Of a stretch of 64,000 nt of DNA, positions 52,225-61,499 are shown one piece after another (the stretch's first letter is position 1; every line of letters starts with the position of its first letter). The notes under the pieces are model-generated. The model was not told where the DNA came from. It ran no database searches and was given only the letters and a program-made list of their open reading frames with translations. Source of the stretch: Paenibacillus rhizovicinus (GTDB lineage Bacteria > Bacillota > Bacilli > Paenibacillales > Paenibacillaceae); NCBI RefSeq assembly GCF_010365285.1, contig NZ_CP048286.1, positions 661,001 to 725,000 on the forward strand, written 5' to 3'. Both the position numbers and the translations under genes were made by a program.

Positions 52225-53658
52225 TTACCAGCCGGCGAGTCCAAGCTGCTGCGCTTGCTTCTCTACGTCCTTGTCGTAATCGGCAGCCGCGTCCGCCGCC
52301 TTCTTATGGCCCGAGCCGACTTCGACCGTGATCTGCGGGAGGTTAGGCCCCTTGACCGGAGAGACGAACTCGAGCGCCGGAGCCGTCATGCCGGAATCGA
52401 AGTACGGAAGCATGTCTTTGACGACCTGCGGGACATCGTCCGGAATCGCGGCGCCTTTAATCACGTAAGGTCCGGTCGGTTTGGACACCGTGCCGACCAC
52501 CGCCATTCCTTCCGGGGAGGCAATGAAGGCTACGAACTTCTTGGCCTCGTCGAGATGCTGTCCGTTCTTGTAAATATAAGCCGCCCCCGGCATCCAAACC
52601 GTCAATCCGTTCTTGTCCGCGCTGTCGCCCGGCTGAGCGAAGAAACCGATATCGTTGATGTTATCGGGATTGTTCTGCGCGATGGTCGGGATGACGAAGG
52701 TAAGCATCGGATATTGCGCGCCTTTTCCTTCTGCCAGCATCTTGAGTCCGGCATCCAGGTTGGCAGCCAGATAATCCTTGTTCATGTAGCCTGCCGTTTC
52801 TTGCAGCTTCTCGAAGCCTCTCAACGCAGCGGGCGTCGTCGCATACTTCGCTTTGTTCGCGGTATAGTCGGCCGCGAAGGTCGGCGCTTCGGCCTGCACG
52901 TTGTAGTAATCGGCCAGCATGATCAACTGCGACGTCCACGAATCCTTGTACGTTCCGATGATGGCGGTAATGCCTGCTTCCTTGATCTTCTTCGTGTTCG
53001 CCATCAATTCGTCCCACGTCTTCGGTACGCTTAGCCCGAGCTGCGCGTAGATCTTCTTGTTGTAGAACCAGCCCCCTCCCATCGACGAGTTATAAGGAGC
53101 GCCGTATTGCTTGCCATTGAAGGTAACGGTTTGCTTGAAGGAGTCGATGACGTCTCCTTCCCAAGGCTCGCCCGTCACGTCCAGGATATTCTGCTCCGGG
53201 TTAAGCGCTTGCATAAGCGAGCCGGAGTTGTAGAAGAAGACATCGTTCATATCGCCGGTCGATAGGCGCGTCTTCACGAAGTTGTCGCCTTCGCTGCCGG
53301 CCGGACGCGTCTCCGTCTCGATGGTGATGTTCGGGTTCTTCGCTTGGAAGGCATCGACCAAAGCTTTGGCCACGTTAACCGTGTCTTGCTGGTTATCGAT
53401 AAGCAAGGTGAGCTTGACCTTCTCCTGCGGCTTGTCGGTATCGTTCGTCGACGGCGCATTCGCATCCGCGTTCGTATTCGCGTTCGACGAATTATTCGCG
53501 GCGGACGGCTGATTATCGGAAGAAGAGTTATTCGCGGAAGATGAAGCCTTGTCGTTATCGTTCGAACTGCCGCAGCCGGCTAGCAAGCCTCCGAGCAACA
53601 GCACGCCCGACAGGATCGCCACGTATTTTCTCGTATTTCCTGCGCTCGCAATCGTCAT
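52225..53658 (-). CDS. Extracellular sugar-binding lipoprotein (family 1)
   Basis: A 477-residue solute-binding lipoprotein. The signal peptide ends in lipobox LAGC (Cys about residue 29), followed by a long Asn/Ser/Asp/Ala linker (to about residue 75) and the type-1 binding-protein fold ('PKTWDELMANTKKIKEAG', 'FVAFIASPEGMAVV'). The ATG (MTIASAGNTRK) has AGGGGG upstream and gives a proper signal peptide; an upstream in-frame start would add 21 residues. It is preceded by a TATAAT element 62 nt before the ATG. Genes for a two-component system upstream and a raffinose-synthase-like enzyme nearby suggest alpha-galactoside uptake. Confidence 0.92.
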   Translation of the reverse strand: MTIASAGNTRKYVAILSGVLLLGGLLAGCGSSNDNDKASSSANNSSSDNQPSAANNSSNANTNADANAPSTNDTDKPQEKVKLTLLIDNQQDTVNVAKALVDAFQAKNPNITIETETRPAGSEGDNFVKTRLSTGDMNDVFFYNSGSLMQALNPEQNILDVTGEPWEGDVIDSFKQTVTFNGKQYGAPYNSSMGGGWFYNKKIYAQLGLSVPKTWDELMANTKKIKEAGITAIIGTYKDSWTSQLIMLADYYNVQAEAPTFAADYTANKAKYATTPAALRGFEKLQETAGYMNKDYLAANLDAGLKMLAEGKGAQYPMLTFVIPTIAQNNPDNINDIGFFAQPGDSADKNGLTVWMPGAAYIYKNGQHLDEAKKFVAFIASPEGMAVVGTVSKPTGPYVIKGAAIPDDVPQVVKDMLPYFDSGMTAPALEFVSPVKGPNLPQITVEVGSGHKKAADAAADYDKDVEKQAQQLGLAGW

Positions 53659-53719
53659 GAACAGTTTCCCCCTATAGGATGATCGATCGTTGATAGAGGG
53701 CCCGGGTACCCATATCGTC

Positions 53720-53749
53720 ATTATAAACGCAGCTCTCTCTGCCGTTCAG
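53720..53749 (-). promoter_or_regulatory. Candidate promoter of the binding-protein gene
   Basis: On the minus strand a perfect TATAAT (53725-53720) is preceded at 18 nt by CTGAAC (53749-53744), a poor -35 match. Poor -35 elements are usual for promoters activated by YesN-type AraC response regulators, one of which is encoded just upstream. Confidence 0.4.
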
Positions 53750-53781
53750 TGCGTCATTTCATTGTTCGGCGTCCGTTTTTT

Positions 53782-54576
53782 TTAGATGGGGTCCCGGTAA
53801 TGGCCGGGGGTGGTCCCCGTCCATTTCTTGAATACCTCCGAGAAATGCCGGTACGTATGGTAGCCGACCCGTTCGCTTACTTCGTTCACCTTCAAGCCCT
53901 TGCGAAGCAGCATCTTGGCAAGCTCCATCCGGTAGCGGGTCAGAAATTTGATATAGGTCTCGCCCGTCTCTTCCTTGAACAATACGCTTAAGTAAGCCGC
54001 ATTCATGCCAACGTGGTCGGCTACCTCCTGCAGCGACAGATCGCGGTTCACGTGCTGCACGATATAGGTACGCGCCCGGCCGACCGCGGAAGTCTTCGGT
54101 GCAAGCCCGTCATCCAACGCCTGGCCATCCAAACGCGCCTTATCCAGCAGCTCCCGCTGACTCTCTTCCCATTTTCGGCGAATTTCCGTCGTTTCGCGCT
54201 GACTGCCGATTTTGGACACCGCCTTCCGCAGGGAACGCTCCACGCTCTCATCCGTGATCGGCTTCTCCAAGTAATCGGTCACGCCAAGCTGAAGCGCCTC
54301 CTTCACGTATTCGAACTCGTTGAAGCCGCTGAATACGATACAGCAAGTATCCTCGGCTTCGCGCATGATCTCCCGAATCAGCTGCAGGCCGTCCATGCCC
54401 GGCATCCGGATATCGGTCAGCACGATATCGGGTCTCTCTTGCCTGAATAACTCCAGGGCGGCAATCCCGTCACCGGCCGTGCCCACCAACTCAACCTCCA
54501 AGCCGGTCCAATCGATGAGCATGCGCAGCGCTTCGATCACGATATATTCATCGTCAAATACGACGGCTTTAAGCAT
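53782..54576 (-). CDS. YesN-type response regulator with AraC output domain
   Basis: A 264-residue response regulator. The receiver domain (1-120) has the phospho-acceptor Asp in IVLTDIRMPGMDG, Thr/Ser in CCIVFSGFNEFEYV and Lys in YLEKPI. The AraC double HTH (about 165-264) reads LSLQEVADHVGMNAAYLSVL and VSERVGYHTYRHFSEVFKKW. It starts 3 nt after the sensor-kinase stop, so it is its cognate partner. It should activate the downstream sugar transporter. Confidence 0.93.
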   Translation of the reverse strand: MLKAVVFDDEYIVIEALRMLIDWTGLEVELVGTAGDGIAALELFRQERPDIVLTDIRMPGMDGLQLIREIMREAEDTCCIVFSGFNEFEYVKEALQLGVTDYLEKPITDESVERSLRKAVSKIGSQRETTEIRRKWEESQRELLDKARLDGQALDDGLAPKTSAVGRARTYIVQHVNRDLSLQEVADHVGMNAAYLSVLFKEETGETYIKFLTRYRMELAKMLLRKGLKVNEVSERVGYHTYRHFSEVFKKWTGTTPGHYRDPI

Positions 54577-54579
54577 CGT

Positions 54580-56334
54580 TTACGCCTCCTCGCGACAGGG
54601 TTTGAACCTTACTTCTACCTTGGTGCCTGCGCCCGCTTCGCTTGTCATTCGGAAGATGCTGGTCGCCCCGTAGTAGAGCTCGATACGGTCCTTCACATTG
54701 GTGAGCCCGTACCCTTTATCGACTACCGACATATCGACGATGCCTACCCCGTCGTCCTCGACAACGAACACGAGATACTCGCCCTCCATTCTCCCCGTTA
54801 CCTCGATCTTCCCCGTTCCCAGCTTGGGCTCGAGACCGTGATAGATCGCATTCTCCACGAGCGGCTGCACGATCAGCTTCAGAATCTCGATGCTCATGAT
54901 CGATTCGTCGATGTCCGCATGATACGTGAACCGGTTATTATAGCGAATGTTCTGGATCGTCATATAATGATCGATGTGCTGAAGCTCCTTATAGACGGGA
55001 ATCGTCTCTTTGCCCTTATTCAGGCTGAGCTTGAAGCTCTCGGACAACGAAAGCGCCATCTGGGCAGCCTCCTGATTCTTCTGCAAGCGGGCCATCCAAT
55101 AGATCGAATCCAGCGTGTTATACAGAAAATGAGGCTTGATCTGCGCCTGGAGCGCACGCAGCTCGGCTTCCCTCTCCTTCAGCTCCGAATGGACGAGTCT
55201 CGCGGACAGCTCCTCGTTCTCCGAGGATATGCGCTTGAACGTCTCCCCGATCGTGCCCACCTCGTCCTGCGGAAACTTGTCGCCGAATTCCCGCGCTCCC
55301 TTGTTCCAATCGACCATCATTTTCTTGATTTGAATGAGCGGCTTCGTGATCGTGCCGGAGATCACCACCGAGAGCAGCAGCGCCACCAGCGCGATGAGCG
55401 AGGCGATCAAGGTGGTCGCCGTACCGATCCGGTTCGACTGCTTCAGCAGCTCCTTCTTCTTCATTACGTGCAGCAGCATCCAGCCCGTCGACTGGTTCCG
55501 ATACTCGCTGACCAGGTAACCCCGCTTGCGCAGCTCGTTCTCCGTATCGGTCAAGCTGCCCGCCATCTTGGGCAGATCCGGCGGCCTCTCCTCGGGATAG
55601 ACCACCTTAAGCTGGTCCCGCGAGGAGTCCACCGCCATGAACAGGCCATTATTATGGCTTTCGCTGAATACGCTGCCGAACATCGTCTTCGATAGGTTCA
55701 CGATCAGCAGGCCGAGCGTTCGGCCGTTCGGGTCGCCGGAGTCACGGAACAGTTTGACCGTCGAGAACGTGTTGGGCGCATCGCCGAGCACGTTATAGTC
55801 GAAGAACACCACCCTGCCCTTGGCGTCGACCGCGCGCTTGTACCAATCCGACGCTTCGATGTCCCGCTTCTTCGTCGGCGTCTCGTAGATGCCCGCATCG
55901 TCGGATTTGCCGAGACAATACGTTTGGTAATAGAGGTCCAGCACGCAGAGCGAATTGACATAGCGCGAATCGTAAGAATCGCTGTTGATAACCCACTGCA
56001 GCCTGCTGCTGGTGGTGGCGTTCATCTCGCTCTGCTGCACGCTCGTATTGATCTCGCTGCTCCGCAGGTCGCCTCGGATCTCGTCGTTCAAGACGATCGA
56101 ACGGTTCAGGCTGATGATGTTGCGGAACAGCAAATCAGCTACCTCGCTGGAAGTCTCCAGATGATCGAGGTTCGTCTGCGAGATGGTCCGCGTCAGCGTG
56201 TCTTTGGCGATGTTGAACGAAATATAGCCGAGGAGGAACAGCGGAGGCACGGCCAGCAGGACCATGGCCGCCATGAAGCGGCTTCTGACTTTGCGGAATC
56301 GGAACGGGGATAACAGCCTCGAAGTCCATCTCAT
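54580..56334 (-). CDS. YesM-type sensor histidine kinase
   Basis: A 584-residue membrane kinase. Helix one lies near residues 18-40, and an extracellular dCache-like sensor covers about 45-270. Helix two (about 280-302) is followed by a HAMP domain and the LytS/YesM-type kinase core with 'ALQAQIKPHFLYNTLDSIYW' (His in PHFLYN) and the ATPase N and G boxes VQPLVENAIYHG and DDGVGI. The start MRWTSRL is chosen from the typical N-terminus; an in-frame ATG 24 codons upstream has no ribosome binding site, so the start is uncertain. A CcpA-type cre site lies about 175 nt upstream. Confidence 0.9.
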   Translation of the reverse strand: MRWTSRLLSPFRFRKVRSRFMAAMVLLAVPPLFLLGYISFNIAKDTLTRTISQTNLDHLETSSEVADLLFRNIISLNRSIVLNDEIRGDLRSSEINTSVQQSEMNATTSSRLQWVINSDSYDSRYVNSLCVLDLYYQTYCLGKSDDAGIYETPTKKRDIEASDWYKRAVDAKGRVVFFDYNVLGDAPNTFSTVKLFRDSGDPNGRTLGLLIVNLSKTMFGSVFSESHNNGLFMAVDSSRDQLKVVYPEERPPDLPKMAGSLTDTENELRKRGYLVSEYRNQSTGWMLLHVMKKKELLKQSNRIGTATTLIASLIALVALLLSVVISGTITKPLIQIKKMMVDWNKGAREFGDKFPQDEVGTIGETFKRISSENEELSARLVHSELKEREAELRALQAQIKPHFLYNTLDSIYWMARLQKNQEAAQMALSLSESFKLSLNKGKETIPVYKELQHIDHYMTIQNIRYNNRFTYHADIDESIMSIEILKLIVQPLVENAIYHGLEPKLGTGKIEVTGRMEGEYLVFVVEDDGVGIVDMSVVDKGYGLTNVKDRIELYYGATSIFRMTSEAGAGTKVEVRFKPCREEA

Positions 56335-56507
56335 AATTCCAACGCTCGCCTTCTGTAAAGTATCGTTCAGACCCAAAGGCCGCGCCGCAATCGTGCTTAA
56401 TTGCATCGTAACGAATGGAAACCGCGGCGCATAGTCCGGCTTTCATTGAATTGCCGTCCGATAGAATTAGATGCAGCACCATAGCGGACGATCAAGTCCG
56501 AATCCTT

Positions 56508-56522
56508 AGTAAGCGCTTGCAA
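56508..56522 (-). promoter_or_regulatory. Candidate CcpA cre site
   Basis: The minus strand reads TTGCAAGCGCTTACT, a full match to WTGNAANCGNWNNCW, upstream of the sensor-kinase/response-regulator genes. It suggests carbon catabolite control of the locus. Confidence 0.55.
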
Positions 56523-56654
56523 AATAACTCGTCGCAGATCGTTCGTACCTGCACTATTCACTATTTCCACACGCGCGCTGCTAATCCTCTTGCAAGATTG
56601 CGCCGCGGGTACGTTGCAGCCAGCCGAGTCAAACCAGAGTCCGGCGCTTCATCG

Positions 56655-56699
56655 CCAAAGACAAACAAGCCGTCAAGGGAGAATCCCCCAAACGGCTTG
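56655..56699 (-). terminator. Terminator of the Gfo/Idh/MocA gene
   Basis: CAAGCCGT/ACGGCTTG stem with an 18-nt loop is followed on the minus strand by TTTGTCTTT. Confidence 0.6.
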
Positions 56700-56830
56700 C
56701 TTTACGGCGGTATGAATGCGGCGAAATGCCGCGCAAATTCGACCTGTCGGTTTAGTTATCGCTACCGTAATCCGTGTGAGTATCGCATTCGTTAGCTGAC
56801 AGCTGAATCGGCATTTCGCTCACCTGCCGA

Positions 56831-57835
56831 CTATTCGAACTGCAGCATCGTCCCGTCCAGCTCGGCCGATTGCATGACCTTCTCGACGAGCCGAAGGCTC
56901 GCAAGTCCATCGCCGATCGGACACAGCTCGGGTCCTTCGCCGCGCAGCGCCGCGATGAACGCGATGTTCTCCTCCAAGTAAACGTCGACCTCTTCCTCGA
57001 ACAGCCGGCGAACCGGCTCGGCACCGCCCGTCAGGACGAATTCCGCCTTGTTCGGCCCCATGAAGTAAACGGTCGCCTTGCTGCAAACGACCGTGAAGGA
57101 GCTGTTCCATTCCATCGGCACCGCGCAGTTGGAGGCGCAGATCGACGCCATCGCGCCGGATTCGAAACGAACGATCGCGGCGCTCGTATCTTCGACGGTA
57201 TAGTCGGATATTTCGCGGTGGGCCAGATTCCCCGTCAACCCGCTGACGCGCGTCGGGGTGCCGAACAGATGCATCGCCAGGTCATACGTATGTATCGCCT
57301 GCTCGAACACTTGTCCGCCGGAGAGGCTGCGATCTCGCCACCATGGCGAATGGAGCGAATTGCAGTCGTAACGCCCGTCGAACAGCGTGGGAACGCCGGC
57401 CGTGCCGTCGTCGATCATCCGTTTCAGCTCCCGCACCGCGGAGCCGAAGCGATTATGGTAGCCCACCTGGGACAGAACGCCCGCTTGCTCCACTGCCAGA
57501 ACCATGCTAGCCGCCGTTTCCGAATCCAAGGCGATCGGCTTCTCTACGAAGACGGCACAGCCTCGTTTGGCTGCGGCTTCCACCTGGCCCCGATGCGCGT
57601 AAGGCGGGATGCACACATAGACCGCATCCAACGTCTCCTGCTCCAGCATATCTTCATAGCGATCATACGCCGCTGCCGTGCCGCCCGCATGCTCCGCATT
57701 GAACGCTTCCGCCTTCTCCATCGATTGCCCGCATACGGCCGTAATCTCGACCCCGGACAAACTTCTCAAATGTTTCGCATGCGCGCGGCCCATACCGCCT
57801 AGTCCGATAATACCGACCCGAATCTGTTTCTCCAC
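56831..57835 (-). CDS. Gfo/Idh/MocA-family oxidoreductase
   Basis: A 334-residue NAD(P)-dependent sugar dehydrogenase-like protein. The Rossmann motif VGIIGLGGMGRAHAKHL is at the N-terminus, with the EKPIALDSE active-site Lys segment and the C-terminal alpha/beta domain with 'DLAMHLFGTPTRVSGLTGNL' (substrate His in the AIHTYDL region). It starts with GTG 8 nt after GGAGG; a GTG three codons upstream overlaps that site. It lies upstream of the sensor kinase in the same direction, but a terminator lies between, so it is probably its own unit within the sugar locus. Confidence 0.9.
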   Translation of the reverse strand: MEKQIRVGIIGLGGMGRAHAKHLRSLSGVEITAVCGQSMEKAEAFNAEHAGGTAAAYDRYEDMLEQETLDAVYVCIPPYAHRGQVEAAAKRGCAVFVEKPIALDSETAASMVLAVEQAGVLSQVGYHNRFGSAVRELKRMIDDGTAGVPTLFDGRYDCNSLHSPWWRDRSLSGGQVFEQAIHTYDLAMHLFGTPTRVSGLTGNLAHREISDYTVEDTSAAIVRFESGAMASICASNCAVPMEWNSSFTVVCSKATVYFMGPNKAEFVLTGGAEPVRRLFEEEVDVYLEENIAFIAALRGEGPELCPIGDGLASLRLVEKVMQSAELDGTMLQFE

Positions 57836-58040
57836 TTTCCGCACCTCCGCAGGTTATCCCATCACATTGGCCATGAACGGCCTGTTAGCAAATCTGAAGA
57901 CAATACGTCCATTATATGGCTGACGGATTCTGCCGTACAGTACAAGTCTACAGCCGTTATTGTGATTTCTACAGGCGGAGGCAGGCGGTCCATCGCGGCG
58001 GTCGACGGACAGTCGACGAACAGCTAAGCTGTATGCTCGT

Positions 58041-58880
58041 TTATAGCCCCGTCCATTGCTTGCCCTCATTACGGTACTTCAGCGGTGAAATGCCGGTTTT
58101 GCTTTTGAAAAAGCGGGAGAAATCGTCCGTGTCCTCATAACCGGTCAGCTTGGCCACTTCGCTGATCGGCCGTTTCTCCGTTTCCAGCAGCTGCTTGGCT
58201 TTCTGCAGCCGAAGTTGGAGCTGAAGCTGCATCGGCGTAATGCCGAATATCTTTTTGAACTGGTTGGAAATGTACGTCGGATGCATATGGTAGCGCTCTC
58301 CCAATTCGGCCAAATCGACGCGGGTTTCCGGATTTTCCAGCAGCTCGTTCAGCATGGTCGTGAACGAATCTGCGTACACCGCCTTCAGCCGGACGTCCGG
58401 CTGCCGCAGCGCCGCATCGATGAGAATCGCGATAAGTTCAAGCGCTTTGGCCCCCTTCATAAGGCTGTCGGCGAGCGAAGCCGGCTGCTCCGCGCAGCGG
58501 CGGTATTCCAAGAAGACCTCCTCGAAGCGTTCCGGATCGGGAAGCCGGAAGACCGGCGGAAAATGAAACAGCTGCAGCGCGTCCATGCAGTCCGCGATAT
58601 TGAGCGTAAAATGCCACCACATAAAAACCGTCTCTTCGGACGTATCCTTCACGTGATCATGCAGCGCATCCGGCGGAACGAAGAGGACGTCGCCCTGCTT
58701 CGCGTGATAATCGCGTCCGCCAAGCCGCATCCGGCAGGATCCTTCTTTTATAAATGACACGACGTAAAAAGGAAGCACGCGGTTCCGCTGCTGCAGCTCC
58801 GAACGTCTGTGAAGATCATGCTGCAAAATTTGAAGCGAAGCTTTCTCGATCAGTTGCAGCCAAGGTTGCATGCCGTTCAT
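58041..58880 (-). CDS. AraC-family regulator
   Basis: A 279-residue protein. The N-terminal cupin sensor (VSFIKEGSCRMRLGGRDYHA, VPPDALHDHVKD) is joined to a C-terminal double HTH (about residues 178-279; DLAELGERYHMHPTYISNQF and AKLTGYEDTDDFSRFFKSKT). AGGAGG lies 6 nt before the ATG. It is divergent from the GH36 gene with about 335 nt between and probably controls it in response to a sugar. Confidence 0.92.
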   Translation of the reverse strand: MNGMQPWLQLIEKASLQILQHDLHRRSELQQRNRVLPFYVVSFIKEGSCRMRLGGRDYHAKQGDVLFVPPDALHDHVKDTSEETVFMWWHFTLNIADCMDALQLFHFPPVFRLPDPERFEEVFLEYRRCAEQPASLADSLMKGAKALELIAILIDAALRQPDVRLKAVYADSFTTMLNELLENPETRVDLAELGERYHMHPTYISNQFKKIFGITPMQLQLQLRLQKAKQLLETEKRPISEVAKLTGYEDTDDFSRFFKSKTGISPLKYRNEGKQWTGL

Positions 58881-59216
58881 CGAACTCCTCCTGACGAGTG
58901 CGTGGGTAATTTAGGATGCGTTCATCCTCCTATCCATTATAAAGCGTTTACCGCTAGGAAGGACGCGGAAATTCGTCTGCAATCCGGGCGCGTTCGAATC
59001 CATTTTCAGGAATGGAGCAAGCGCAGAAGACGAATTTCTACCCTTCTGTCGGCTCCAGCGTACGAAATTCCCCCTATCGCGCGCAATCCTCAAAAATACG
59101 TACTTCTTTCCGCCAATGCCGGACGGAATTATCTCGCGGCCTCACCTTGTATTCGCTATGATGAAGGTGCGCGAATCTGTCATGGCACATCGACGATCCG
59201 AAAGGAGTTTCTAACA
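58881..59216. other. Divergent control region of the AraC and GH36 genes
   Basis: It contains the upstream signals of both genes. A sequence TATAAAGCGTTTACC (58935-58949 region) partly resembles a cre box but lacks the TG. A TATGAT -10-like element stands near 59157. A long in-frame extension of the GH36 frame runs through this region and into the AraC gene but has no ribosome binding site and is not used. Confidence 0.35.
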
Positions 59217-61349
59217 TTGACGAATATGAACGATTTTCACGATAAGAATGGTTTCGGCCTGCTGAACCCGATTGCGCTGTCCGTTACGCTGGATAACGGC
59301 AAACGGCCTTCGTTTCAAGCCGGCGGTTGGAGTGACGGGCCTTCCGGCACGGATGCGCTCGGCGATTACCGGACACGGACGCTGGCCTTCCGCGGAGAGG
59401 AAGAAAGCGATTCAATCACGTTAGAGCTGAAATGTTACGCCAGCACTGTCCTCGCTTATGTATCCGTCCAGCTGAAGCAAGATGTTTTCGGCGTCACGCA
59501 TGCGCTTGCTCCAGAAGCCGGTCTCCGCTTCTCGGTCAGCGATCCCGTCGGTGCGGAAGGCATCCTGGCGCATTATAACCACTATAAATGGTGGACGCGC
59601 CCTTATATTGCGGAGGGAACGAGCGCTTTGCCAGCACAGACGCAGACGCTGCTTTGGCGGGCCGGCGGACGTTACACCCAATTGTTCCCAGCCTGCTCAG
59701 ATGTGTGCAAGACGACGCTCCAAGGCAACGGGGACGGGTTCGACATCGTCGTCTCCCCGCTTGTGCGCGGATTTCGCAGCGGACGCCAGCTGCTCTACGT
59801 GCTGAGCGAAAGCGACGCGTCGTATATTGCGGCGGAGCAAGCGGCGGCGGCAATGCTGCATGCCATGGACAAGCCTGTCCGCACGCGGGAGTCCAAATCG
59901 TATCCCGAAGCATTTGACTATTTGGGTTGGTGCACGTGGGACGCGTTCTATCACGAGGTTTCGGAGCATGGCATCGAAGCTAAAGCCGCCGAGCTGCAGG
60001 AGAAGGACGTTCCCGTCCGCTGGGTAATGATTGACGACGGCTGGTCCCCCGTGCGGGAGGACAAGACGTTATCTTCCCTCGGTGCGAACGCGGAGAAATT
60101 CCCGAATGGACTGCTTGCAACCGTCCGCTCGTTGAAGAATCATTATGGCGTCAAATGGGTCGGCGTCTGGCATGCTTTTACAGGTTATTGGCATGGGATC
60201 GAGCCGGGGAGCGAATTGGCAAGCGACATGCGAGATGTTTTATTCGCCGACCACGCGGGGCGCTTGATTCCACACCCGGATCCGGCGAAGGGGCTCTCTT
60301 TCTGGAAAACATGGCATGAAAGCCTTGCTCGTCAAGGTATCGATATGATCAAGGTCGACAGCCAGAGCTCGCTGGTTCAATTCGTTCAAGGTCAACTGCC
60401 GCTCGGGCGCGCGGCAGCGGGACTGCATCAATCGCTCGAAGCATCAGCTGCCCTATTCTTCGACGGACGTCTGATCAATTGCATGGGAATGGCCCAGGAG
60501 AACGTGTGGAATCGCGGCAATACGGCGATCTCGCGCAACAGTGACGATTTCTACCCGAGCAAGCCGGATTGGTTCCGGGAGCATGCGCTGCAGAACGCCT
60601 ACAATTCCGTCTATCACGGCACGTTGTATTGGGGCGATTGGGACATGTGGTGGACGTCGCATGATGACAGCGTGAGCCATGCCGTGCTGCGTGCCGTCAG
60701 CGGCGGTCCGGTGTATATCAGCGATCCCGTCGGCACGACCGATGCCTCGAAGCTTCGGCCGCTCATCTATTCGAATGGTCGCGTCCTGCGCGCCGACCGC
60801 CCGGGACTCCCGACTGAAGACTGCCTGTTCACGAACCCCGTGGAACAGCCCGTGCCGCTCAAAGTTTGGAATCGCTCCGGCGATTGCGGCCTGCTTGCGG
60901 CTTTCCACCTTCATAGCGAGGCAGAAACGGTTAGCGGCAAGCTGCGGATCGGCGATGTCCCGGGTCTCGCGGAAGAACGTTATGCCGTGCTGGATCACTT
61001 CAACCGCCAAGCGTTCAATCTGGACCAGACAGCTTCACATGCCTTCTCCGTCGAACGCGGGCAGCCTGCGTTGTTCGCAGTCGTTCCGTATCGGGACGGC
61101 ATCGCCTGCTTCGGCCTCGTCGACAAATACGTCTCGCCTGCCGCGATTGAATCGTGCTGGTCAGCGAACGGACGAACCGTCCTTGCGCTGCGCGAAGGCG
61201 GCCTGCTCGGATTCGCCTGCGATACGGAACCTGCAGCCGTCCTTATCAATGGCGAGCATGCGAAAGTCCAACGTGAATCCGGGTTCTACACGGTGGATTG
61301 CGCCGATTCGAAAGGCAGCAGCGTGCTGGTTGAAATTATGTTGGCCTAG
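59217..61349 (+). CDS. Raffinose-synthase/Sip1-type GH36-like alpha-galactosidase
   Basis: A 710-residue enzyme without a signal peptide, so it acts on imported sugars. The N-terminal beta domain is followed by the (beta/alpha)8 barrel with GWCTWDAFY (typical of the raffinose-synthase/Sip1 group), IDDGWSP, nucleophile Asp in IKVDSQSS and acid/base Asp in RNSDDFYPSKPDW. Retaining alpha-galactosidase or galactosyl-transfer activity on raffinose-family sugars is the family expectation. The start is TTG with AAAGGAG at 9 nt; an ATG three codons on is 18 nt away. It is paired with the divergent AraC regulator and the nearby ABC transporter. Confidence 0.88.
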   Translation: MTNMNDFHDKNGFGLLNPIALSVTLDNGKRPSFQAGGWSDGPSGTDALGDYRTRTLAFRGEEESDSITLELKCYASTVLAYVSVQLKQDVFGVTHALAPEAGLRFSVSDPVGAEGILAHYNHYKWWTRPYIAEGTSALPAQTQTLLWRAGGRYTQLFPACSDVCKTTLQGNGDGFDIVVSPLVRGFRSGRQLLYVLSESDASYIAAEQAAAAMLHAMDKPVRTRESKSYPEAFDYLGWCTWDAFYHEVSEHGIEAKAAELQEKDVPVRWVMIDDGWSPVREDKTLSSLGANAEKFPNGLLATVRSLKNHYGVKWVGVWHAFTGYWHGIEPGSELASDMRDVLFADHAGRLIPHPDPAKGLSFWKTWHESLARQGIDMIKVDSQSSLVQFVQGQLPLGRAAAGLHQSLEASAALFFDGRLINCMGMAQENVWNRGNTAISRNSDDFYPSKPDWFREHALQNAYNSVYHGTLYWGDWDMWWTSHDDSVSHAVLRAVSGGPVYISDPVGTTDASKLRPLIYSNGRVLRADRPGLPTEDCLFTNPVEQPVPLKVWNRSGDCGLLAAFHLHSEAETVSGKLRIGDVPGLAEERYAVLDHFNRQAFNLDQTASHAFSVERGQPALFAVVPYRDGIACFGLVDKYVSPAAIESCWSANGRTVLALREGGLLGFACDTEPAAVLINGEHAKVQRESGFYTVDCADSKGSSVLVEIMLA

Positions 61350-61385
61350 TCTTGAACTCATGCATCGGCCATATCTCCATAACGC

Positions 61386-61418
61386 AGAGAAGAACCGTAG
61401 CAACTACGGTTCTTCTCT
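61386..61418 (+). terminator. Terminator of the GH36 gene
   Basis: A perfect 15-bp stem AGAGAAGAACCGTAG/CTACGGTTCTTCTCT with a CAA loop is followed by TTCTGCTCG. Confidence 0.8.
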
Positions 61419-61459
61419 TTCTGCTCGTTCAGCCACCGGCTTTGTACTTTAAAAAGCAA

Positions 61460-61499
61460 AAAAGGAAAGGACATGATAGAAATCATGTCCTTTCCTTTT
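61460..61499 (-). terminator. Terminator of the rRNA operon
   Basis: An 18-bp stem AAAAGGAAAGGACATGAT/ATCATGTCCTTTCCTTTT with a 4-nt loop is followed on the minus strand by TTGCTTTTT. It ends the transcript that contains the 23S gene. Confidence 0.85.

Noticed and set aside
58935..58949. Possible second cre site between the AraC and GH36 genes
   Set aside because: It lacks the essential TG and the final W position; only the CG core and the flanking A/T match.
58809..59216. N-terminal extension of the GH36 frame
   Set aside because: It would overlap the divergent AraC gene and has no ribosome binding site; the TTG at 59217 has AAAGGAG.
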